Below, piece after piece: positions 16,077-24,449 of a stretch of DNA of 36,039 nucleotides. Source of the stretch: Candidatus Peregrinibacteria bacterium (GTDB lineage Bacteria; Patescibacteriota; Gracilibacteria; UBA1369; LOWO2-01-FULL-3); NCBI GenBank assembly GCA_007133095.1, contig SLNK01000060.1, positions 1 through 36,039 of the forward strand, given 5' to 3'. The notes beneath the pieces are model-generated. The model was not told where the DNA came from and ran no database searches. It saw only the letters and a program-made list of their open reading frames with translations. The translations under genes were made by a program, and so were the position numbers. Every line of letters starts with the position of its first letter. The first letter of the stretch is position 1.

Positions 16077-19000
16077 CTAAGAGCTTCGATACTTCTTCCA
16101 GACCACAAGCAGAGGTGTCGCTATGAATAGGGAAGAGTATGTACCCACAAGTATACCAAGTGTAAGGGCGAGTATAAAGTAGAATATCGCCGAGCTTCCA
16201 CCTATCAGAATTGCGCCCAAGACCAAAATTGTGGAGAAAGATGTGTTGATTGATCTTGCGAGTGTTTCCGTAAGAGCTTTGTTAGCGTTTTTTGTAAGGT
16301 TCTCGTCCGAGTCCACTAAGATTTTTTCTCTCAATCTATCCAGCACTACTATTGTGTCGTTTACCGAATATCCGAATATCGTTAACAACGCGGTTATGAA
16401 CAGAGCATCTATTTCCACGTGTAGGAAGTATCCCAGGACTGCAAATATTCCCGTTATTATTATTACATCGTGAAGGAGGGCTACAATCGCGGAAGCACCG
16501 AATCTCCATGGGCTGACCTCTTTCGGGATTTTTCTAAATGCGAACGCTACGTAGAATATTATGATTATAAGCGCCACTATTACGGCTATTATCGCTTTTT
16601 GGAGCAACGCCGATCCCACCACCGGTCCGATTGTTGTAAATCTGTCTTCCGTAAACGGAGGTAGTTTTTCTCTCAGCTTCGGAATTAGATTGTCATGTGC
16701 CGCTGAAGTCAGGTATCGGGTTTTAATTATGAATCCATCGTCTCCGGATCTTATTATTTGCGAAGCGCTGAGATCTATAAGATCACTTTCGTATTCCGCT
16801 TGTTCCAGAACTGCCGTTCTTTCTTCCGGGATTGTGATTTGGTCCGAGGCTGCGGAGTCATCCGGTTCGTCTGTTACTGAAGCTTCGGTCGGCATTGCGG
16901 CTTCTTCAGGAGCTTTTGTCTCTGTCTCTTCGTTTACTTCCGCGGCCGCTTCATGCAGAGCTTTTTCCATCTGTTCCCTGGTGACCGGTTCTTTAAATCT
17001 CAGCTCCATCAGAGATCCTCCGGTAAAGTCTATTCCCAAATTGAGGCCCAGTGTAAAAATCAATACCAGAGATACCAAAACCGCTGCTCCTGAAATGCTA
17101 AACCATATTTTTGTTTTCTCAATAAACTTGAATGGTTTTCTTTCCTTCTTTTCTCTTCCTCCGAATAATTTAACTGTTTGGGGAATCGATTTTTTCTTAT
17201 CCAGTGCGTATAGGAACATTTTTGTTATTACCAATGCCGTGAACATGGAGACCAAAATACCTGCCGCCAGTGTGAAGGCGAATCCCTTTATAATAGAGGT
17301 GCCGAAGAAGAACAGGATGGCACATGTTATCAATGTTGAGAAGTTAGAGTCTCTGATTGCGCTCCATGCTCGTTTAAAGCCGTTTTCAATGGAGACCCTT
17401 AGAGTTTTTCCGTCTCTGAGTTCTTCTTTTATTCTTTCAAATATTAGGATGTTTGCATCAACTGCCATTCCTATGGAAAGGATGATACCGGCTATTCCCG
17501 CCAAAGTTAGAACTATTCCCGTTTGAAGCAGGTAGGTTATGAAGAACAATCCTGCACAAGTCAGGATGAATGATATTAATTTTTCCCATCCGGAATCTTC
17601 GTTGTTTGCGATTCGGTGGACTAATAAACCGAATATTATTATTGCGGTAAGAAGAGCGAGTGCCAAATGCAGTTCCGATTTTATCAGCGCTATGAGAATT
17701 ATTCCGTATATCGTCAGAGCTACCGATGCCAAAAGACCCGGAAGTCTGTAATAAAGCATCATGAACACCATTACCAGAAGAAGGCCTATCAGCCCGGCTT
17801 GCAAACTTTTTGATAAAGCTTCCTGTCCCAATGTCGCTCCTATTGTGTATTCCCCTGTTAGAACGATGGGGGCCGGTATTGCTCCCGTGTTTAGATCTCT
17901 TGCAAGATTTTGCGCTTCTTCGTTTGTGAAGTTTCCTGAGATCTGGGCTGTGCCGCCGCTTATTTTTTCATTCACTCTCGGCGCGGAGATGAGCTCTCCT
18001 CCTACAAAAATCGCCAATGGTTTGTCTATATTTCTTCCCGTTATTTCCTCGAATAATTTCCCTCCTTCGCTATCAAATTGAATGCTTACGAAGGGTTGAA
18101 AAAATTGGTCCAGTTGGACATCCGCACGAACGAAGTGTTGTCCCGTAAGGCCTGTATCCGCCCATGTGTCTTGACGAGTGGAGTACCTTATCATTTTGTA
18201 CTTATATTGTTTTTCTTTGAGATCTTCTTGGACAGAATTCGCTTTTATCAAATGGTAGCCGAATTGTGTTTCGACTATTTCACTTACGGAGCCTTCTTCC
18301 AGTTCAAGAGCGGCTTTTTCAAAATCCGAAACGTATGTGCCGTCTCCCGTTACCGGTTCAACCAATAAGCCTCCTTCGTCTTTATTTGATTCATCATCCG
18401 AGTGTTCCGCCGCAAGTCCTTCAAAATCTTCTCCTTCCAGAATTTTTTCTCTAATCTCTTTTGTTAGTTCGTACGCCTCTTCTTTATCTCTTGTTACTGT
18501 TGCGTCCGCGCTGTCGAGGCCTGTCCAGGAAACCAATATATGGCTTGTTTCAACCGCTTTTTCATGTCTGACCCTTTCTTCTGTATCCTCCAGTTTTATT
18601 ATTGCGAATGCCGAATCCTGGACGGGTTCTCCCGACAAGGAATCCATAATAAAATCTCCTTCTATACTAACTAATTCTTCATGATATTCTCCCGGTCCCA
18701 GGTTTTGTAATACGGTTCTTATGCTTGGGGGCAGTTCGTTTTCAAAAACGTATCCAGATGTTTTGAAGTTAACTCTTCCGGGGAATGCTTGTTGTTCTTC
18801 CTGGCCTATCACATCGAATGAGTCCCCGGCTTTAATTTTTTCCAATGCTGTTTGGGCTTTTTCTCTTACCAAATCTTTTTCTTGCGGATCCGGTTCCAAT
18901 TTTTGTTCCTTAAATTCAAGTTGTATCGTTTTTCCGACTGTTTCTTTCGCTTTCTCCAAACTTACAAGTTGTCTTTCTTCTATTGTCAGTTCTTCCAACG

Positions 19001-19391
19001 ATTTTTCTTCTCCCAGGTATTTGGTAACATCTTCTTGGCTCAGTACCGCGGTTTGTGCCAATTCAACTATTATGTGTGTTTCTCCTCCCAATTCGGAAAT
19101 GTATATGTTTGGTTCCGCTACACCCAAGTTATCCACTCTTCTTTCTATAACGCCTCTTACACCTTCCACTATACTTCTTTGGTCTTTCTCCGGAACTCTT
19201 CTGAGGTCTATTCTGTAATCAAGTTGAGATCCTCCGCGCAGATCCAGCCCCAAATGAATTTGTGTTCTTTGAAGTACTTCCGGGGTGAAAGGAAGTATTT
19301 TGCTTTGGGTTTCCGCAGGTAGGTTAAAAAAGCCCAGTAGTCCCGCTACAATAAATACTGTTAATAATTTCCAGCCAAGATACTTTTTCAT
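16077..19391 (-). CDS. secDF: SecD-SecF fusion with inserted parvulin-type PPIase modules
   Basis: Membrane component that uses the proton gradient to help complete Sec-dependent export. At 1104 residues it is much longer than usual SecDF fusions. Order: TM1 (about 7-22); the SecD P1 base with GLDLRGGSQL (48-57) and TVGKTIQLEF (151-160); an insertion of about 163-405; the rest of P1 (ADTGLTGQHF, then GNFTNEEAQNLARDLNTGAI); SecD TMs (about 530-730) with IGMAVDANILIFERI; SecF from GLNLGIDFTGGSL (782) to its end with FGYSVNDTIVVLDRL. Within the insertion, residues 280-388 look like a parvulin domain (SHILVS, FEGLAAEHSDD, FGYHLIK). Residues 165-270 look like a second, degenerate copy. About 50 residues near 571-622 add two hydrophobic segments, and SecF P1 has an acidic low-complexity insert (815-865). 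Confidence 0.93.
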   Translation of the reverse strand: MKKYLGWKLLTVFIVAGLLGFFNLPAETQSKILPFTPEVLQRTQIHLGLDLRGGSQLDYRIDLRRVPEKDQRSIVEGVRGVIERRVDNLGVAEPNIYISELGGETHIIVELAQTAVLSQEDVTKYLGEEKSLEELTIEERQLVSLEKAKETVGKTIQLEFKEQKLEPDPQEKDLVREKAQTALEKIKAGDSFDVIGQEEQQAFPGRVNFKTSGYVFENELPPSIRTVLQNLGPGEYHEELVSIEGDFIMDSLSGEPVQDSAFAIIKLEDTEERVRHEKAVETSHILVSWTGLDSADATVTRDKEEAYELTKEIREKILEGEDFEGLAAEHSDDESNKDEGGLLVEPVTGDGTYVSDFEKAALELEEGSVSEIVETQFGYHLIKANSVQEDLKEKQYKYKMIRYSTRQDTWADTGLTGQHFVRADVQLDQFFQPFVSIQFDSEGGKLFEEITGRNIDKPLAIFVGGELISAPRVNEKISGGTAQISGNFTNEEAQNLARDLNTGAIPAPIVLTGEYTIGATLGQEALSKSLQAGLIGLLLVMVFMMLYYRLPGLLASVALTIYGIILIALIKSELHLALALLTAIIIFGLLVHRIANNEDSGWEKLISFILTCAGLFFITYLLQTGIVLTLAGIAGIILSIGMAVDANILIFERIKEELRDGKTLRVSIENGFKRAWSAIRDSNFSTLITCAILFFFGTSIIKGFAFTLAAGILVSMFTALVITKMFLYALDKKKSIPQTVKLFGGREKKERKPFKFIEKTKIWFSISGAAVLVSLVLIFTLGLNLGIDFTGGSLMELRFKEPVTREQMEKALHEAAAEVNEETETKAPEEAAMPTEASVTDEPDDSAASDQITIPEERTAVLEQAEYESDLIDLSASQIIRSGDDGFIIKTRYLTSAAHDNLIPKLREKLPPFTEDRFTTIGPVVGSALLQKAIIAVIVALIIIIFYVAFAFRKIPKEVSPWRFGASAIVALLHDVIIITGIFAVLGYFLHVEIDALFITALLTIFGYSVNDTIVVLDRLREKILVDSDENLTKNANKALTETLARSINTSFSTILVLGAILIGGSSAIFYFILALTLGILVGTYSSLFIATPLLVVWKKYRSS

Positions 19392-19406
19392 GATTTTTTG
19401 AGTTAT

Positions 19407-19832
19407 TTAAGAATTATTTAAGTTTTTGCTTAGATTTGTGTCGGCTTCTTCGTTGTTTCCTTTGCCGCTTCTTCCGTAATCATCGTGCAATTTCACAACG
19501 TCGTCCAGTTCCGGTGTGGAAACCTCAAAAACCTCGCTGTCTTCAAGGGCTTCCAATCGGTGGACAGTATATGGATGAATTTCCACTTTGTCACCGGGAT
19601 TCAATATATCTTCTTTCAGGTTTTCTTGATCGGGGCCATGGGTCAGTTTCAATTTCCCTTTGTAAACATATTGGGTTTCTTGTTTTTTTTCGTGGTATTG
19701 AAGACTGAAGCGGTGCCCTTTTGAGATGCACAAAATTTTGCCCGCATATTTGTCCGTATGCGCAAACCATATTTCTTGTCCCCAGGGCTTAGGTTTTGTT
19801 ACTACCTTGTGATCGTCCTTGTTTTCGTCCAT
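19407..19832 (-). CDS. cupin-fold mannose-6-phosphate isomerase (type II-like domain)
   Basis: A 141-residue single-domain cupin of the kind that forms the C-terminal isomerase half of bifunctional mannose-1-phosphate guanylyltransferase/mannose-6-phosphate isomerase. It begins KPWGQEIWFAHTDKYAGKIL. Cupin motif 1 gives likely metal ligands H47 and E52 (SLQYHEKKQETQYVYKG) and motif 2 gives H91 (NPGDKVEIHPYTVHRLE). The guanylyltransferase gene is separate and lies immediately upstream (65 nt), so the two halves of the usual fusion are split here but kept in order. It would interconvert fructose-6-P and mannose-6-P, but other sugar isomerase or epimerase roles of this cupin type are possible. 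SecDF follows 15 nt later. Confidence 0.72.
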   Translation of the reverse strand: MDENKDDHKVVTKPKPWGQEIWFAHTDKYAGKILCISKGHRFSLQYHEKKQETQYVYKGKLKLTHGPDQENLKEDILNPGDKVEIHPYTVHRLEALEDSEVFEVSTPELDDVVKLHDDYGRSGKGNNEEADTNLSKNLNNS

Positions 19833-19897
19833 TCTATTAAAATTATTTCTGGGGCAATATAATGTAAAAATGTTTTGTTGAAAAGGGAAACTCCGTT

Positions 19898-20911
19898 TTA
19901 AACGTCCTTTACTCTAACGCTGTCTTTTTTATGGCACTTCAGAGAGCCTTCGGGGGTGTCTATTATTACCATATCTTTCAGGCCGATTGCGCGAATTTCC
20001 TTGTTGTTGTCCGCATAAATCAAACATCCTGCACAATCCAGCAGTTTGACCGGCCCTCTGGCGATGTTTTGTTCTTCAGATTCAGCCAGTTCCTCCCAAA
20101 TCGCTTCCCAGTTCCCTATGTCCGACCAGCCAAGATCCGCTTTTATTATTCTAACTTCTTCCGGAGTCAGTTTTTCCATTATCGCGTAGTCTATGGAGAT
20201 TTTTTCCAAAGTTGGGTAAATGGAGGGAACTTCTTTTGGATCTTTACTCATTTTTATCAGTTTTTCGTATGTTTCCGGATGAAATTTTCGATATTTTTCC
20301 AGAATTGTAGTTGTTTTCCATACATAAAGTCCCGTGTTCCAAAGGTAGTCACCTTCTTTCAGAAATTTTTTTGCGGTTTCCAAATCCGGTTTTTCTTTGA
20401 AAGAATCCAATTTAAAAACTTGATTTTCTTTGTCTGTTAATTCTCCGAGTTTTACATATCCGTATCCTGTGTGTGGCGTTTTTGCCACTACTTCTATTAT
20501 GTTGATCGTGTTTTCTTTTTCCGCAATTTCCTCCGCCAACAATAATTTTTGCTTAAATTCATCTTTTTTGGTTATAAGGTGGTCCGCGTAGATTACGGAC
20601 ATCACGCTTCCGGGGGTTCTTTCTTCTATTATTGCCGCCGCAAAGCCGATACAGGATGCAGTGTCTCTTAGAGCCGGCTCTATTATTATATTTTCTTTCG
20701 GAATCGACGGGCAGAGTTCTTTTACCAGGTCCAGGTGTTTTTCGTTAATTGCAATGTATATATCTTCCGGTTTTAGAAAATCCAGCCGCTCCAATGTTTC
20801 TTCCAGCATCGTTTTATCAGAAACCAATTTTTGGAATTGCTTCGGTTTTTCTTCTGTTGATAGCGGCCAGAGTCTTGTTCCTCCTCCTCCGGCTAAAATT
20901 ACTGCTTTCAT
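19898..20911 (-). CDS. mannose-1-phosphate guanylyltransferase
   Basis: Makes GDP-mannose from mannose-1-phosphate and GTP for glycan synthesis. It has 337 residues. The start is the ATG at 20909-20911, because the nucleotidyltransferase signature MKAVILAGGGGTRLWPLS begins exactly there; the 12-codon in-frame extension upstream is not conserved and lies in promoter DNA. Family blocks visible are KPKQFQKL, NIIIEPALRDTASCIGFAA, YADHLI, HTGYGYVKLG, FKEKPDLETAKKFL, YLWNTGLYVWK, SIDYAIMEK and LGWSDIGNWEAIWE. It lacks the C-terminal isomerase domain, which is encoded separately just downstream. A promoter with an extended -10 ends 7 nt before the ATG, predicting a leaderless message. Confidence 0.92.
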   Translation of the reverse strand: MKAVILAGGGGTRLWPLSTEEKPKQFQKLVSDKTMLEETLERLDFLKPEDIYIAINEKHLDLVKELCPSIPKENIIIEPALRDTASCIGFAAAIIEERTPGSVMSVIYADHLITKKDEFKQKLLLAEEIAEKENTINIIEVVAKTPHTGYGYVKLGELTDKENQVFKLDSFKEKPDLETAKKFLKEGDYLWNTGLYVWKTTTILEKYRKFHPETYEKLIKMSKDPKEVPSIYPTLEKISIDYAIMEKLTPEEVRIIKADLGWSDIGNWEAIWEELAESEEQNIARGPVKLLDCAGCLIYADNNKEIRAIGLKDMVIIDTPEGSLKCHKKDSVRVKDV

Positions 20912-20918
20912 ATGCCGG

Positions 20919-20947
20919 ATTTTAGCATTAAACGGGAAGATTGTCAT
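20919..20947 (-). promoter_or_regulatory. promoter for the mannose-1-P guanylyltransferase operon
   Basis: On the minus strand, ATGACA (20947-20942), a 17-nt spacer ending in TGC, then TAAAAT (20924-20919): an extended -10 promoter. The expected start is at or 1-2 nt before the ATG at 20911, so the transcript is likely leaderless. Its -35 overlaps the -35 of the gpmA promoter on the other strand. Confidence 0.6.
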
Positions 20948-20969
20948 GAAGTTTTTTTTTTGATATACT
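20941..20969 (+). promoter_or_regulatory. promoter for gpmA
   Basis: TTGTCA at 20941-20946, a 17-nt spacer ending in TGA, and TATACT at 20964-20969 (extended -10). The predicted start is near 20976, 1-2 nt before the gpmA ATG, so the message should be leaderless. Confidence 0.63.
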
Positions 20970-20977
20970 CCCCCCGT

Positions 20978-21718
20978 ATGTATAAACTTGTTTTAATCAG
21001 ACACGGGGAGAGCGTTTGGAACAGAGACAATCTTTTTACGGGTTGGACTGATGTCGGTTTGACGGAGAAGGGAGTGAAAGAAGTTGTTGAGGGTGCGAAA
21101 ATTTTAAAGGAGGAAGGATACGAATTCGATATTGCTTTCGTGTCTGTTCTAAAACGGGCCGTGGAGACTTTGGATATCGTTTTGAAAGAAATGGGAATTA
21201 CGGATTTACCTATTGAATCTTCTTGGCGTTTGAACGAAAGACATTATGGGGCTCTTCAGGGATTTAATAAGGCCGATATGTCCGAATATTGCGGCGCGGA
21301 CACGGTTCATCAGTGGAGAAGGGGATACGATGCGGAGCTTCCCAAGTTGAACAAACTGGACCCCAGATATCCGGGGAATGACCCTTTGTATGACGATGTA
21401 CCGAAGGAAGATTTGCCTGTGTCGGAATGTCTTAAAAATACCGTTGAACGGTTTTTGCCTTACTGGGAAGATGCGATTGCTCCGCGAATAAAGGAGGGAA
21501 AGCGTGTATTGATAAGTGCCCACGGAAACAGTTTGCGCGCGCTGGTTAAGTTTTTGGATGATATTTCCGATGAAGAAATCACCGGACTCAATATCCCTAC
21601 CGGAATACCTTTGGTTTATGAGCTCGATGAGGATTTAAAGCCTATAAAACATTACTATCTGGGAGATCCGGATGCCGCTAAAAAAGCTGCGGAAGCGGTT
21701 AAAAAGCAAGCCGGCTAA
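20978..21718 (+). CDS. gpmA: 2,3-bisphosphoglycerate-dependent phosphoglycerate mutase
   Basis: Interconverts 3- and 2-phosphoglycerate in lower glycolysis and gluconeogenesis. It has 246 residues. I place the start at the ATG at 20978 because the protein then opens MYKLVLIRHGESVWN as in the family; a longer in-frame reading has 22 unconserved residues overlapping the promoter. H9 is the phosphorylated histidine in RHGES, E87 lies in LNERHYGALQG, and H182 is the second catalytic histidine in SAHGNSLRALV. The insertion blocks typical of dPGM (LFTGWTDVGLTEKG, YCGADTVHQWRRGYD) separate it from generic histidine phosphatases. It converges on the prepilin peptidase gene with a 4-nt overlap. Pyruvate kinase, two steps later in the pathway, is nearby. 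Confidence 0.95.
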   Translation: MYKLVLIRHGESVWNRDNLFTGWTDVGLTEKGVKEVVEGAKILKEEGYEFDIAFVSVLKRAVETLDIVLKEMGITDLPIESSWRLNERHYGALQGFNKADMSEYCGADTVHQWRRGYDAELPKLNKLDPRYPGNDPLYDDVPKEDLPVSECLKNTVERFLPYWEDAIAPRIKEGKRVLISAHGNSLRALVKFLDDISDEEITGLNIPTGIPLVYELDEDLKPIKHYYLGDPDAAKKAAEAVKKQAG

Positions 21719-22542
21719 ATTATAACTCCATGTAGGTACCAGTTGATGATTTCTTCCCCGTAGAAGAAACTTATAAGGATTCCCATTACCATGAAAGGGC
21801 CGAATGCTATTGCCGTTTTTCTGCTTGCCTTGCCTTTTACTATCAAGAATATGCTGAATATGGCTCCTATTATATAGGAGAGAATTATCGCCAAAAGACC
21901 CAGTTCCCATCCCAAGAAGACTCCCGTAAAAAGACCCAATCTCAGATCTCCTCCTCCAACCCATGTTCCTCTTGATATGGCAAATTGCAACAGAAAGAAT
22001 GTAAATATTCCGATTCCCCCTATTGTCATCGAAACCACGCTTGTCGTTCCAAAAACAATTCCGCCTATTATGGCTATCAGAATTGCCGGGACTGAGAAGT
22101 GATCGGGGATTTCTTTGTATAAAAGATCATAGAAAAATATCGCCATCAAAAGGCTTATTATTATCAAGAAGTAGATAAAAAGGGAGAATGTGCTCCAGTT
22201 TATGCCGTATGTCATCAAAGTTGGATCAACCAAGGACGGAGCTTTTGTAAGAAAGTTGAAGTGCAGAAAGACGCTTAAGAAAAGCAATCCGGTCGCCAGT
22301 TCAATGATGAAATAGTGGGCGGATATTTTTTTGTTGCAGTAAGCGCATTTCCCCCGGAGTAATATCCAGCTGAACACGGGAATAAGATGGTGCCAACGAA
22401 TTTTATTTTTGCATGACGGACAAATGGAATGGCTTGAAACAATTCCTTTTACATTGTGTTTTAGTCTGTAAATAACGACGCTTAGGAAGCTTCCTATGGA
22501 TGCACCCAGGATGAATGCGAGAATTGCGAAGATATTGGTCAT
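21715..22542 (-). CDS. prepilin peptidase / N-methyltransferase (PilD/GspO type)
   Basis: Bifunctional membrane aspartyl protease that cuts the leader from type IV prepilins and pseudopilins and methylates the new N-terminus. It has 275 residues and about eight hydrophobic segments. The N-terminal motif GASIGSFLSVVIYRL and the paired cysteines C41/C44 and C66/C69 (CPSCKNKIRW, KCAYC) are those of the methyltransferase half. The catalytic aspartates are D139 in FFYDLLYKEIPD and D199 in VGGGDLRLG (the GxGD motif). No pilin, PilB or complete PilC gene is in this window. The only other pilus-like hint is the PilC-N-like protein at 6839-8242. It is the last gene of the minus-strand run, 21 nt after a TPR protein, and may be co-transcribed with it. 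Confidence 0.92.
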   Translation of the reverse strand: MTNIFAILAFILGASIGSFLSVVIYRLKHNVKGIVSSHSICPSCKNKIRWHHLIPVFSWILLRGKCAYCNKKISAHYFIIELATGLLFLSVFLHFNFLTKAPSLVDPTLMTYGINWSTFSLFIYFLIIISLLMAIFFYDLLYKEIPDHFSVPAILIAIIGGIVFGTTSVVSMTIGGIGIFTFFLLQFAISRGTWVGGGDLRLGLFTGVFLGWELGLLAIILSYIIGAIFSIFLIVKGKASRKTAIAFGPFMVMGILISFFYGEEIINWYLHGVII

Positions 22543-22563
22543 GAGGGGGTGAGTTAATAAAAT

Positions 22564-23961
22564 TTATTGAGAAATTAGTTTTTCTGTTAATTCATTAAAC
22601 CTTATTGCGGCGCGATTGCCAACAGGATTGCCTTGTCCCAACACGTATGCTTCTTTGTAATGTTCTTTTGCTTTGTCGAACATGCCTTGTTTTTCGTAAA
22701 GCCAGCCCAGGTTGAGATATACCGCGTCAAAGTTTTCTTGCATTGAAAGCGCGATTTTAAAGTAATTCTCGGCTTTTTCGTAATCTCCGGTTGCCGTATA
22801 CGCCCACCCGACCAAGTTGTGGCTCATGGGATTCTCCGGATGATTTTTCAGTGCTTTAAGAGCTATGTGCAAGGCTTCTTCCGGATTATTCAATTCATCT
22901 ATGTTCAGCCATACCGTTCTTACAAAAATTTCCAAGTTTTCCGTGTAGATATTCAATATTGATCTATAGTTGCTGGCTGCGTGGTCAAACATTTTTTCAG
23001 ATATGTATAAATCTCCCAATCTTATTCTTATTGCATTTTTGGGGGTGTATCCGGCCAGATCCGCCGCTTCCAAGTAGCTTATGGCATTTTTTGTGTTGTC
23101 TTCCATGAAGTGTGCAAGGCCCAGATAAAATAAAATTTGGGGATGTTTTGGTGAAAAAATACTGGCTTGATTGAGCGCTTCAATTGCGTCCTCGCTTTTT
23201 CCCGTATTTAAATAAGCGTATCCCAGTATTGTCCAAGCATCACGGTAATTGCTTTTTTGATTAAGAATGTCGAAAAGGAAGGGGATTGCGGCTTCGTATT
23301 GCTCGGTGTCTACCAGAACTTTTGCCAATAGCAAATTAAGGTAAAGCGGATCGGATTCGGTGAAATATGAAAACGTTCTGAACGCGTCCAGAAATTTTTG
23401 GCTGTTTTCGTCCGCTACTTCTTCAAACATTCTTTGAGCGAGGTCGAATTCTTTTGCGAGGATGTAAATTATTCCCCGATAGTATTTAACGCTTGGATTT
23501 TCGGGGTCAAGTGCCCAAATTATGTTTTTTGCGCTTTCGATATCTCGAAGGCCGAGGTGTGCTTGTGCCAATGCGAGATTTGCCGTGATTGAATTCGAAT
23601 TTATTTCCAGAGCTTTTTCAAAAGTCAGTTTTGCTTGTGCCGCTTGGTTGTTTTTTAACTGGGCATGCCCCAATTTTAGAAGAGGATCTTGTGATCTGGG
23701 GTTTATTCTTGCCGCTTGTGTGTAGTTCTCTATCGCTTTTGCTATATATCCCTCTTCGATGTTGGTGGCGCCTTCCGCCATTAGCTCTGCGTAGCCTTTT
23801 TCCGTAGGTTCAAATTCGAAGGGGATTTCTTCAACTATTATTGCCGGAGCTTCTTCCGGGGGTGGAGGAGGGGGAGAGCTTTGAGGCTTAAAAGTGTGTA
23901 TCGCAATAAAAATTACTCCTATTGATATCAACCCCCACAATATTGTCAGTTTTAGTTTCAT
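22564..23961 (-). CDS. membrane-anchored TPR-repeat protein
   Basis: A 465-residue protein with an N-terminal signal anchor (LTILWGLISIGVIFIAIH, about residues 5-22), a proline run and acidic linker (28-50), and then tetratricopeptide repeats to the end. TPR units are easy to see, for example NYTQAARINPRSQDPLLKLG, FEKALEINSNSITANLALAQ, ALNQASIFSPKHPQILFYLG and YFKIALSMQENFDAVYLNLG, giving about ten repeats outside the membrane. TPR arrays scaffold protein complexes, and PilF/PilW-type TPR proteins act in type IV pilus assembly. Because the prepilin peptidase is the next gene, a pilus-related scaffold is possible but not shown. Its ATG overlaps the ruvC stop by one base (TAATG), so translation is coupled. 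Confidence 0.85.
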   Translation of the reverse strand: MKLKLTILWGLISIGVIFIAIHTFKPQSSPPPPPPEEAPAIIVEEIPFEFEPTEKGYAELMAEGATNIEEGYIAKAIENYTQAARINPRSQDPLLKLGHAQLKNNQAAQAKLTFEKALEINSNSITANLALAQAHLGLRDIESAKNIIWALDPENPSVKYYRGIIYILAKEFDLAQRMFEEVADENSQKFLDAFRTFSYFTESDPLYLNLLLAKVLVDTEQYEAAIPFLFDILNQKSNYRDAWTILGYAYLNTGKSEDAIEALNQASIFSPKHPQILFYLGLAHFMEDNTKNAISYLEAADLAGYTPKNAIRIRLGDLYISEKMFDHAASNYRSILNIYTENLEIFVRTVWLNIDELNNPEEALHIALKALKNHPENPMSHNLVGWAYTATGDYEKAENYFKIALSMQENFDAVYLNLGWLYEKQGMFDKAKEHYKEAYVLGQGNPVGNRAAIRFNELTEKLISQ

Positions 23962-24449
23962 TATTTAAGGCGCTCTTTAAGGGCTATTGAATTTGCGAGG
24001 CAGACAGCGGCCGCTATCGCGTCCGCCGCATCATCAGATTTAGGTATTTTTTTCAGATTCAATATTGTTTTTATCATTTGTTGAATCATTTGTTTGTCGG
24101 CTTTCCCATATCCGCATATCGCCACCTTTATTTCCATCGGCGTATATTCATTGAACATAACTCCGGATTCGGTCAGTTTTTGGATCAGAACTCCTCTCGC
24201 TTGGGCTACAGCAATCCCGGTTTTTATGTTCTTTTTGAAGTATATTTTCTCAACGGACGCGTGCTCGGGTTTCCATTTTTCCAGTATTTCCTTCAAGTCT
24301 TCCGCAATCTGGTTAAGTCTTATATTGGAATCCAAACCGGCGGCAGTTCTGATACATCCATAGTCCAGAACTCTCGTTTCGCCGTTTTTTCTTTCAAGTA
24401 TCCCGTATCCTGTTGTGGCCGTTCCGGGATCAAGTCCTATTATTCTCAT
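23961..24449 (-). CDS. ruvC: Holliday junction resolvase RuvC
   Basis: Endonuclease that cuts Holliday junctions symmetrically with RuvAB. It has 162 residues. The four catalytic acids are in place: D7 in IIGLDPGTATTGYG, E67 in SVEKIYFKKN, and D140 and D143 in SDDAADAIAAA. YTPMEIKVAICGYGKADKQM is the usual RuvC block before the last acids. Its start overlaps the pyk stop (ATGA) and its stop overlaps the TPR start, so all three are translationally coupled. ruvA is about 5 kb upstream on the same strand; ruvB is not in the window. Confidence 0.95.
   Translation of the reverse strand: MRIIGLDPGTATTGYGILERKNGETRVLDYGCIRTAAGLDSNIRLNQIAEDLKEILEKWKPEHASVEKIYFKKNIKTGIAVAQARGVLIQKLTESGVMFNEYTPMEIKVAICGYGKADKQMIQQMIKTILNLKKIPKSDDAADAIAAAVCLANSIALKERLK

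Noticed and set aside
16561..17526. A 321-codon plus-strand open frame opposite SecDF
   Set aside because: It is antisense to clear SecDF domains, is Ser/Ile-rich as expected from reversed codons, and has no recognisable motif.
18721..19322. Overlapping plus-strand frames opposite the SecD N-terminus
   Set aside because: Shadows of the insertion and P1 domain; Cys/Phe/Ser-rich without motifs.
20912..20977. N-terminal extensions of gpmA (22 residues) and of the guanylyltransferase (12 residues)
   Set aside because: Both are in the shared promoter region; the family motifs begin at the internal ATGs.
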